This document shows positions 1 to 6,268 of a stretch of DNA of 6,268 nt, piece by piece. A model generated the notes under the pieces. It was not told the origin of the DNA. It worked only from the letters and a program-made list of their open reading frames with translations, and ran no database searches. The stretch comes from Chloroflexota bacterium (GTDB lineage Bacteria; Chloroflexota; Anaerolineae; Anaerolineales; Villigracilaceae), in assembly GCA_021823555.1 (NCBI GenBank), contig JAKANW010000183.1, positions 1 through 6,268 of the forward strand, in the 5' to 3' direction. Every line of letters begins with the position of its first letter. Position 1 is the first letter of the stretch. Made by a program: the position numbers and the translations under genes.

Positions 1-660
1 CTGAGTCTCGCGCTTGGCCTCGAAGTGGGTCAAAACGAAATTACAGCCAGCAACATTCTGATCGAGGCTGCGCCATTGATGAAAGCTCGTCATGTCACAG
101 ATGTGGATAGCCTAGATATCATCCCTTGTAATTCCAAGATCGAGACGGTGGAACAATTCCTGCCTGTGCGCACAGGATACACCACCACGCTGCGACGCGC
201 AATAAAAAATGCCGGGCCTCTCGATTACGACTACATCCTCATTGATTGTCCGCCAGCCCTGGGTGCCATCACCCTGAACGCGCTGAGCAGCGCCGACCTG
301 CTGATCATCCCTACGCAGGCAGAGTATTTCTCGGCTTATGCCCTGCGCAACATGATGAACATAATTCGCCGGGTACGCTTGGAAAGCAACCCCGAGCTGG
401 CATACCGGATTCTCATCACCATGTTTGATCGCCGCAACCGGACGCATCGCAACATTAGCGACCAATTGCGCGGCACATTTGGGGAAGGGGTCTTCAATAC
501 TGTTATTGAAATAGATACAAAGTTGCGCGAAAGCCCTATCGCCGGATTGCCGATTACGCAATACAGGCCAAACACGCGCGGCTCATTACAATATCGCGTT
601 ATGGCCCAGGAGTTGGTTGAATATGCCAAAGAAAAAGCAGAAGCTCAACAAGCGTATTGA
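1..660 (+). CDS. ParA/Soj-family partitioning-type ATPase, 5' end missing
   Basis: This is the C-terminal 219 residues of a ParA/MinD-superfamily P-loop ATPase. The frame is open from base 1 and the first residues (LSLALGLE) match the segment that follows the 'DxDPQxN' motif of ParA proteins, so about 45-55 residues with the deviant Walker A lysine loop lie left of the window. Visible landmarks are Walker B at residues 77-86 (YILIDCPPAL, with Asp82 at bases 244-246), the strand LLIIPTQAEYFSAYAL, the MFDRRNRTHRN segment near residue 141, and the C-terminal YRPNTRGSLQY segment (residues 188-198) followed by the last helix, as in ParA proteins. Family members bind ATP, dimerise, coat the nucleoid nonspecifically and position plasmids, chromosomes or protein clusters in response to a partner. 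The GTG at base 25 is internal to the fold and is not the start. The gene overlaps the downstream kinase by 38 bp, and no parB follows. An orphan cargo-positioning ParA is therefore more likely than a chromosomal Soj, but the chromosomal role cannot be excluded. Confidence 0.93.
   Translation: MSLALGLEVGQNEITASNILIEAAPLMKARHVTDVDSLDIIPCNSKIETVEQFLPVRTGYTTTLRRAIKNAGPLDYDYILIDCPPALGAITLNALSSADLLIIPTQAEYFSAYALRNMMNIIRRVRLESNPELAYRILITMFDRRNRTHRNISDQLRGTFGEGVFNTVIEIDTKLRESPIAGLPITQYRPNTRGSLQYRVMAQELVEYAKEKAEAQQAY
608..612 (+). promoter_or_regulatory. Ribosome binding site of the hybrid kinase, inside the ParA gene
   Basis: AGGAG lies 10 bases before ATG 623 and within the coding sequence of the ParA-like gene. 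It supports ATG 623 over the TTG at 617, which would leave only a 4-base spacer. Its position suggests translational coupling between the ATPase and the kinase. Confidence 0.6.
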
Positions 661-3600
661 TACGCTGTTTGAGGGGATCAAACGGGAGGAAGCCCCTGCC
701 CGGCCCGACCGCCTCTCAAGGGTCCCGCGCGAATCGAAGAAGCAGACCACGGTGCTTAAACCTATTCCGTTCGAACCCAAGCTGACTCGCGCCCTGAAAC
801 CCGCTGCCCAGCAGGCAATAACACAAAGGGTGGAATCCATTGTCGTTGACAAAGGTACCCAGGATGCTCCCGCCAGTCTTTCGCTGGCATTTCCGTTGGA
901 CCAAACCAACTGGGCGACCATTCACGCCATTTCCAATGATAGTCCGCACACCTGGAGTTCCGACGAGCAATTGCTGGTCAAGCAGGTAACAGATCAATTA
1001 TCGCTGGCGCTCGAAAACGCGCATCTGTTCCAGGAAACCCAACAACGCGCAGATGAATTGGCAGCGCTCAACCGAATTGTTTCAAGCGCCAGTCAAATCC
1101 TTGATATTCAGCAACTCTTTACTCATGTTTTGCAACAAACACTGGATATCATTGGTCTAAGTGGAGGTCTTGTTTCGCTATTTGACGACAAGACAGGGAC
1201 ATTGAAGCTATCTGTCCACCAAAACTTGCCGGAGCCAATGACTGAATGGCTCACAAAACACGGATTAGGCGGCACTCCTTGTGAGCATGTCTTTAACACT
1301 CAAGAGACCCTGGCAATCAACGATCTGCGCGATGGCGCCCCTGTGGATGTCAGCGGTTTGATCACAAATGGTATTTATTCCTATCTTGGCGTCCCATTAT
1401 TTGCTAAAGGGCGCGCGCTCGGAACGATTTGTATGTTCAATTCCGCCCCAAAGGTCCTGGAGCCCCGCCTGATTGACCTTGCTCAATCTATTGGCATCCA
1501 GGTTGGGTTTGCCATAGAAAATGCACGCCTTTTCCGCAGCGTGGAGGATCGCGCTGAGGAGCTGGCAGTCATCAACCGCGTGGTGACAAAAGCCTCGGCC
1601 TCCCTGGACATACAGAAAAACCTGCTCGATGTGGCCGAAGAAATCAACCGCGCATTGTCGCTGGGAGTAACCACCATAGCCTTCTTTGTTCCAGAGCGCG
1701 AGGCGATCATCGTGATGGCAGAATATTGCCAATCTGGGGCAAAAACACAAAATGTGATCGGGTCAGTCCATCCGCTCCCGTCAAATCCCATCCTGCGCTC
1801 CATCATCGAAAACCACAAGACAGTAATCATCACGGATGTACCGCATAAGCCGCTTCCGCAAACAATGAAATCTGTCACGGACCAGGAGGGCACCCTCACT
1901 CTTGCAATTGTCCCAATTATTTCCAAAGGGGAAGTAATGGGAATGGTCGGTCTGCATATCACCGAACCCAACCGCCCCTTCACCCAGAATGAAATCACCC
2001 TGACAGAGACTATCTGTTCCCAGATCGCCACTGCCGTAGAAAATGCCCACCTGTTTGAAGAAACACAAACTGCACTGCGACAAGTGGGCCACCTGTATGA
2101 TGCAAGCCGCGCCATAGCCATTGCGCGCAATGATGAAGATGTTTTCACCAGTGTTGTTGAAACTCTGGACCGGACCAACCTGGATCGCATCGTGCTCGCA
2201 GCCGCGGAAAAGCACGAAAATGAATTTCAGGCTCACGTCAAAAGCGTCTGGGATCGTTTTGGGATGGAGTCACGCTTTATTGACAACCGTTTCACTCCCC
2301 GACAAATTCCGGCGATCACAAAAACCATGGATGGCTCCATGTTGATCGTTGAGGATTTTGGCAGCCCCACCGCTGTGGACGATACCACGCGCACGGCATT
2401 CCAATACCTTGGCGTAAAATCAGCCGCCATCCTTCCCATCTTTGGCCAAACCCTGCTGGGCTGGTTGTTGCTTGAAACCACGCAGGAGAAGCGTGAATTT
2501 ACTGAACAAGACATCCGCCCCTATCTTACGCTAACGCGCCAGATGGCAACAGCCATCGAAAATACACGTCTATTCCAGGAAGTTCAGCAGCTAAACCAGG
2601 CAATTCAGTCGAGCAACGACTCGATTGTCACCACCGGCCTGGACGGAAACATTATCCAGGTCAACGCGGCGTTCACGAAAATGACAGGCTACCTCCCCGA
2701 AGAAGTCATTGGCAAAACGCCGCGCATTCTAAACAGCGGCCACCAGTCAAAGGAATTTTACGCTCAACTGTGGGCGACGATCCTGGCTGGCGACATCTGG
2801 CAAGGCGAAATTATCAACAAGCGCAAGGATGGTTCACTTTATACCGTAGATCAAACCATCCTACCCGTCCGCAACAACCAAGGGGTACTGATCGGCTTCA
2901 TGGGACTGGAGCGCGATATTACGGAAAGCAAACAAGCGCAAGAAGCCCTGGCGCGATCTGAGGCCGACCTGCGCGCCCTGTTCTCGTCCATGGAAGATGT
3001 AGTTTTGGTTGTGGACCAGGATGGCCGGTATGTTCGTATCGCCCCGACCAACCCCTCTCGTTTGATTCGTCCGCCAGAGGAATTGCTTGGAAAGTTGATG
3101 GAAGATGTCATGCCTCGGGAGACTGCCCTCCGCCTAAAAGAGGCCGTGCGACAAACGCTGGAGACCGGCAAGACAACCCAAATGGAATATGAACTGCCAA
3201 TAGGAGACGAGAGGGTCTGGTTCCTTGCCAGCTTATCGAAGCTGGACGAAGGCCTTGTCTTCTGGGTCGCACGCGATATCACAGAGCGCAAACGTAACGA
3301 GCAAATTCTCTCGGAAACGGAAGAGCGGCTAAGGCTCATTGTCGAAACCGTCCCTGTGCCTATTCTCATCAGCGGAGTGGACGACGGCATTATCCTGTTC
3401 GCCAACGATCAACTTGGGTCCGCTTTCGGAACCACAAAAGAAGAACTGGTGGGACATCAAACTCCCGATTTCTACGTCAACCCAGGCGACCGCCGACCGA
3501 TGTTGGAGCAATTGCGTCACGATGGTTTCCTGCGCAACTACGAACTAGCCGTGAAAAAGACTGATGGCTCACCCTTGTGGATGCTGGTCAATATGCAGCC

Positions 3601-6052
3601 TCTTTCCTTTGGAGGACGGCCTGCCTTGCTCACTGCCTTCTACGATGTGACCGAGCGCAAGAAAGCCGAGGAGAACCTGGCAAGATTCAAACTCGGCATC
3701 GAAAACTCCGGCGATGCAATCTTCATGACGGACATAAATGGAAATATCATCTATGCCAACCCCGCTTTCGAAACTGTTTATGGACACAAATCGCAAGAAG
3801 TCATCGGCAAGAATCCTCGTATTATCCAATCTGGGTTAATGAGCAAGGAACAATACAAGGATTTCTGGAACACATTGCTTGCAAAACAAACTATAACTGG
3901 CGAGATTGTAAATAGAAGAAAAGACGGCCGCCTAGTCTCCATCGCTGGCACAAATAGCCCAATTTTGGATGAAAAGGATAATATCCTTGGTTTCCTTGCC
4001 GTCCATCATGACATCACAGACCGCAAGCGGGCAGAGGATGCACTGCAAAGACGCAATGCCTACCTGGCCGCTTCAGCGGAGATCAGCCGCCTGATCACAT
4101 CTACCCTCGATTTGAACACACTCTTTACCCGGACTGTGAACCTGGTCATCGAACGATTTGGTTACTACCACGCAGCCATCTTTATCGTTGAAGAGACCGG
4201 CTTCAATGCCAACCTTCAAGAGGCAACCGGGGAAGCTGGCAGGGCCATGAAAGAGCGAAAACATAGTTTGCCAGTCGGTTCGACCTCCATCGTCGGTGAA
4301 GCCACGCAAAACGGTCAAGCCATTGTAGTAAATAACACAGCGTTCAGTTCCACGCACAAGCCAAATCCGCTCCTGCCTGAAACTAAGGCAGAAATTGCGA
4401 TCCCCCTGCGCGTCGGCAATCGAAACATCGGTGCATTGGACATTCAGTCAACACAGGTAGACGCTTTCTCGGAAGATGACATTGCCGTGCTCCAAAGCCT
4501 GGCCGACCAGATCGCCATCGCCATTGATAATGCCCGCTCGTATGAACTTTCCGTGGAAGCGGTGAAGGAAATGCGAGAGATTGACCGCATGAAGACCCAG
4601 TTCCTGGCAAACATGAGCCACGAACTGCGAACGCCTCTTAACTCCATTATCGGGTTCTCACGCGTTATCCTCAAAGGAATAGATGGCCCCATCACCGAAC
4701 TTCAGCAAAGCGACCTGACCGCCATTTACAATTCCGGCCAACACCTGCTGGGCCTGATCAACGACATTCTCGATCTGTCCAAGATCGAAGCCGGCAAGAT
4801 GGAACTGGCTTTCGATGAGGTCAACCTGCCAGATGTCATTAACAGTGTCATGTCCACTGCTGTGGGTCTGGTCAAGGATAAACCCATCCGCCTAGTGAAA
4901 AATATCAGCGATGATCTGCCGCATGTAAACGCAGACCCAATCCGTATCCGCCAGGTGTTAATCAACCTGTTCTCCAATGCTGCTAAATTTACTGATGAAG
5001 GTGAAATCACGGTCAGCGCAGTGGTTGAAAATAGCCAGGCTGGACAACCCGAGGTGCTGATCAGCGTTACCGACACCGGTCCCGGAATTGATGAAAAAGA
5101 CCAGGGCAAACTCTTCCAACCCTTCTCACAGGTGGACGATTCGCCCACCCGAAAAACAGGCGGCACCGGTCTAGGATTGTCCATCACCCAACGCTTGGTT
5201 CACATGCACGGCGGAGAGATCGGCGTTCACAGTGCGCCCGGCCAGGGCAGCACCTTCTACTTTACGCTGCCCATCTACCACCAGGCCGCGGAAATTACCG
5301 ATGGGAGCGGAAGGCTGGTATTGGCAATTGACGATGATCCACAGGTCATTAGTCTGTATGAGCGTTACCTGAAGCAGGCCGGTTATGAAGTCCTTGCCCT
5401 GACCGATCCATCAAAAGCCGTACAGCGCGTCACCGAGCTTAAGCCCTTTGCCGTTACCCTCGATATTATGATGCCCGGCTATGACGGCTGGCAGGTACTC
5501 ACCGCGCTCAAGTCCAACCCAGAAACGCGCGAAACGCCGGTGATCATTTGCAGCATTATCGAGGAACAGGAACGCGGTTTCAACCTCGGCGCGGCAGATT
5601 ACCTGGTTAAGCCCATTTTGGAAGAGGACATGGTCCAAGCACTCAACCGTCTGAACACCGACGGGTCAATTCAAGAGGTGCTGGTCATTGACGATGATCC
5701 CAATGATCTCAACCTGATGGGCAAAATGCTGAACGACCAGGGACGCTATAAACCCACCCTGGCCCAGGGAGGCGGAAGAGGCTGGGAAATATTAACCACC
5801 AAGCCGCCTCAAGCCGTGATCCTCGACCTGTTCATGCCGGAAATGGACGGCTTCAAGATCCTGGAGAGAATGCACGCCGACCGCCGTTTGAGCGAAATCC
5901 CCGTGATCGTCGTCAGCGGGGGCGACCTGACAGCGGAGCAACACAAGCAGCTCACAGAATTCGGGCAACACTTGATCAGCAAGAGCGCCTTAAGCGACAA
6001 GGAATTAATTGCCCAAATTGAACACGCCTTAAAGCGTATCAAACCAAGATAA
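623..6052 (+). CDS. Multi-sensor hybrid histidine kinase (GAF/PAS array, HisKA-HATPase, two receivers)
   Basis: This is a complete 1809-residue cytoplasmic hybrid kinase with no signal peptide or membrane helix. The domain order, with positions approximate, is: basic head 1-22; low-complexity linker 23-67; half GAF 68-137; GAF 158-304; GAF 329-478; GAF 485-652; PAS 656-770; PAS 780-890; PAS 897-1013; PAS 1017-1134; GAF 1150-1307; HisKA 1320-1390; HATPase 1430-1552; receiver 1563-1680; receiver 1684-1803. Catalytic signatures are intact: His1333 in SHELRTP, N box Asn1448/Asn1452, G1 DTGPG 1484-1488, F box LFQPF and G2 GGTGLGLS 1513-1520. Receiver 1 has Asp1571/1572, acceptor Asp1614, Ser1644 and Lys1663-Pro. 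Receiver 2 has Asp1691/1692, acceptor Asp1735, Ser1765 and Lys1787, but Ser follows the Lys instead of Pro. The family autophosphorylates on His and relays to receiver Asp. The ligands of the GAF and PAS domains cannot be read from the sequence. Helical linkers such as QRADELAALNR and DRAEELAVINR join the first GAF domains and probably transmit signal by coiled coil. No HPt or output domain is present. ATG 623 was chosen for its Shine-Dalgarno. The overlap with the ParA gene implies a joint role. Confidence 0.95.
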   Translation: MPKKKQKLNKRIDTLFEGIKREEAPARPDRLSRVPRESKKQTTVLKPIPFEPKLTRALKPAAQQAITQRVESIVVDKGTQDAPASLSLAFPLDQTNWATIHAISNDSPHTWSSDEQLLVKQVTDQLSLALENAHLFQETQQRADELAALNRIVSSASQILDIQQLFTHVLQQTLDIIGLSGGLVSLFDDKTGTLKLSVHQNLPEPMTEWLTKHGLGGTPCEHVFNTQETLAINDLRDGAPVDVSGLITNGIYSYLGVPLFAKGRALGTICMFNSAPKVLEPRLIDLAQSIGIQVGFAIENARLFRSVEDRAEELAVINRVVTKASASLDIQKNLLDVAEEINRALSLGVTTIAFFVPEREAIIVMAEYCQSGAKTQNVIGSVHPLPSNPILRSIIENHKTVIITDVPHKPLPQTMKSVTDQEGTLTLAIVPIISKGEVMGMVGLHITEPNRPFTQNEITLTETICSQIATAVENAHLFEETQTALRQVGHLYDASRAIAIARNDEDVFTSVVETLDRTNLDRIVLAAAEKHENEFQAHVKSVWDRFGMESRFIDNRFTPRQIPAITKTMDGSMLIVEDFGSPTAVDDTTRTAFQYLGVKSAAILPIFGQTLLGWLLLETTQEKREFTEQDIRPYLTLTRQMATAIENTRLFQEVQQLNQAIQSSNDSIVTTGLDGNIIQVNAAFTKMTGYLPEEVIGKTPRILNSGHQSKEFYAQLWATILAGDIWQGEIINKRKDGSLYTVDQTILPVRNNQGVLIGFMGLERDITESKQAQEALARSEADLRALFSSMEDVVLVVDQDGRYVRIAPTNPSRLIRPPEELLGKLMEDVMPRETALRLKEAVRQTLETGKTTQMEYELPIGDERVWFLASLSKLDEGLVFWVARDITERKRNEQILSETEERLRLIVETVPVPILISGVDDGIILFANDQLGSAFGTTKEELVGHQTPDFYVNPGDRRPMLEQLRHDGFLRNYELAVKKTDGSPLWMLVNMQPLSFGGRPALLTAFYDVTERKKAEENLARFKLGIENSGDAIFMTDINGNIIYANPAFETVYGHKSQEVIGKNPRIIQSGLMSKEQYKDFWNTLLAKQTITGEIVNRRKDGRLVSIAGTNSPILDEKDNILGFLAVHHDITDRKRAEDALQRRNAYLAASAEISRLITSTLDLNTLFTRTVNLVIERFGYYHAAIFIVEETGFNANLQEATGEAGRAMKERKHSLPVGSTSIVGEATQNGQAIVVNNTAFSSTHKPNPLLPETKAEIAIPLRVGNRNIGALDIQSTQVDAFSEDDIAVLQSLADQIAIAIDNARSYELSVEAVKEMREIDRMKTQFLANMSHELRTPLNSIIGFSRVILKGIDGPITELQQSDLTAIYNSGQHLLGLINDILDLSKIEAGKMELAFDEVNLPDVINSVMSTAVGLVKDKPIRLVKNISDDLPHVNADPIRIRQVLINLFSNAAKFTDEGEITVSAVVENSQAGQPEVLISVTDTGPGIDEKDQGKLFQPFSQVDDSPTRKTGGTGLGLSITQRLVHMHGGEIGVHSAPGQGSTFYFTLPIYHQAAEITDGSGRLVLAIDDDPQVISLYERYLKQAGYEVLALTDPSKAVQRVTELKPFAVTLDIMMPGYDGWQVLTALKSNPETRETPVIICSIIEEQERGFNLGAADYLVKPILEEDMVQALNRLNTDGSIQEVLVIDDDPNDLNLMGKMLNDQGRYKPTLAQGGGRGWEILTTKPPQAVILDLFMPEMDGFKILERMHADRRLSEIPVIVVSGGDLTAEQHKQLTEFGQHLISKSALSDKELIAQIEHALKRIKPR
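5327..5340 (+). repeat. Exact 14-base direct repeat at the start of receiver 1 (copy 1)
   Basis: ATTGACGATGATCC occurs here and again at 5687-5700, exactly 360 bases (120 codons) apart and in the same frame. It encodes the IDDDP acidic-pocket motif at the start of each receiver. It reflects tandem receiver domains with conserved codon choice, possibly from duplication, and is not a mobile or regulatory repeat. Confidence 0.7.
5687..5700 (+). repeat. Exact 14-base direct repeat at the start of receiver 2 (copy 2)
   Basis: This is the second copy of the IDDDP-coding repeat at 5327-5340. The surrounding receiver sequences have diverged strongly at the protein level, so a recent duplication is not supported by this short identity alone. 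Confidence 0.7.
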
Positions 6053-6058
6053 AAGGAG
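6053..6058 (+). promoter_or_regulatory. Ribosome binding site of the threonine synthase-like gene
   Basis: AAGGAG directly follows the kinase stop codon TAA (6050-6052) and sits 10 bases before GTG 6069. It decides the choice of the GTG start, since the frame is open further upstream without a better initiation codon. The 16-base gap leaves no room for a terminator or separate promoter, so readthrough from the kinase gene is likely. Confidence 0.75.
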
Positions 6059-6068
6059 CAAGACTTCT

Positions 6069-6268
6069 GTGTCATTTGCGATCAAATGCCTGGATTGTGG
6101 TCATACCGCAGAATATTATCCAAGCTCGATTAATTGCCCGCGTTGCAACAGCCAATGGCGCGAGGCAGAATACGACTACCACACCATGGCGGAGACCTTC
6201 CTCCAGCAGCTTGCCAGCCGCCCCTTCGATCTGTGGCGGTATCGGGAACTTTTACCGATTCGGAATCC
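6069..6268 (+). CDS. thrC: Probable threonine synthase (PLP-dependent, fold type II), N-terminal fragment
   Basis: Only the first 66 codons are present, starting at GTG behind a strong Shine-Dalgarno; the right edge cuts the gene. Residues 7-10 (CLDC) and 23-26 (CPRC) form a CxxC-x12-CxxC zinc-ribbon-like pair. After a YDY segment follows RPFDLWRYRELLPIRN (residues 51-66), which closely resembles the 'LWRYxELLP' signature before the catalytic core of many bacterial and archaeal threonine synthases. Those enzymes convert O-phospho-L-homoserine to L-threonine and phosphate in the cytoplasm using pyridoxal phosphate. The PLP lysine and substrate-binding residues lie outside the window, so other fold-type-II PLP enzymes with the same N-terminal knuckle remain possible. 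The gene lies 16 bp after the kinase, probably in the same transcript, without an obvious functional link. Confidence 0.68.
   Translation, partial: MSFAIKCLDCGHTAEYYPSSINCPRCNSQWREAEYDYHTMAETFLQQLASRPFDLWRYRELLPIRN

Noticed and set aside
25..27. GTG at 25 as the start of the ParA-like gene
   Set aside because: The frame is open back to base 1 and the residues before it (LSLALGLE) match conserved ParA sequence, so the true start lies left of the window.
617..619. TTG at 617 as the start of the kinase
   Set aside because: It leaves only 4 bases after AGGAG and is a weaker codon. ATG 623, six bases on, has a 10-base spacer and gives an N-terminus in which the basic head starts at once.
623..1042. 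True ParB identity for the N-terminal part of the kinase
   Set aside because: Beyond the short N-terminal peptide there is no ParB CTP-binding GERR motif and no helix-turn-helix. The region runs straight into GAF-like sequence.
1277..1286. Cys220 in the first full GAF domain as a bilin or metal ligand
   Set aside because: The GTPCEHVFNT context is a common feature of ordinary GAF domains, and I see no accompanying phytochrome signature such as a PHY domain or the usual Cys-His chromophore motif.
1483..2190. Long open frame of 235 codons on the minus strand inside the kinase
   Set aside because: It lies wholly within a clearly coding plus-strand region with recognisable GAF domains. Its translation is rich in Ser, Arg and Thr and shows no family motif.
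2851..3405. Open frame of 184 codons on the minus strand across the PAS region
   Set aside because: It is antisense to conserved PAS sequence, its composition is Ser/Arg-rich and it has no recognisable domain, so it is a shadow frame.
6053..6068. Terminator or promoter between the kinase and the threonine synthase-like gene
   Set aside because: The 16-base gap is almost filled by the ribosome binding site and spacer, with no inverted repeat or T-run.

Overview
The window holds a compact, single-strand (+) gene cluster with no gene-free stretch. In order it contains the C-terminal part of a ParA-type ATPase (cut by the left edge), a very large multi-sensor hybrid histidine kinase of 1809 residues, and the N-terminal 66 residues of a probable threonine synthase (cut by the right edge). 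The first two genes overlap by 38 bp. The second and third are separated by 16 bp that contain a strong ribosome binding site. I see no promoter, terminator, RNA gene, mobile element or CRISPR array. The layout suggests cotranscription from a promoter left of the window.

Base composition is moderate, roughly half GC by eye. Soluble kinases that string together many GAF and PAS modules with C-terminal tandem receivers, and that carry helical linkers of the type 'ENAxLFxExxxRAxELAxxNR', are very common in Chloroflexota, especially Anaerolineae. I therefore suggest a member of that phylum, as an inference of moderate confidence.

The kinase is predicted to be cytoplasmic because it has no signal peptide or membrane segment. 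Its order is: basic N-terminal head; half GAF domain; three full GAF domains; four PAS domains; a fifth GAF domain; HisKA with His1333; HATPase; two receivers with phospho-acceptor Asp1614 and Asp1735. All catalytic boxes are intact. There is no HPt or DNA-binding output domain, so the phosphoryl group must leave to a partner outside the window, or the receivers must act as regulators.

The most interesting signal is at the ParA/kinase junction. In a normal par operon the gene after parA is parB, whose first residues form a short basic peptide that stimulates ParA. Here the next gene is the kinase, which starts with a peptide (residues 8-16, LNKRIDTLF) that lines up without gaps with the N-terminal motif of ParB/Spo0J (LGKGINALF, recalled from memory). 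It then continues through a linker into what looks like only the second half of a GAF domain. This suggests a ParA-positioned signalling kinase, possibly born by fusion of a ParA-partner head to a multi-GAF kinase. The idea is a hypothesis, but several features of the sequence fit it.
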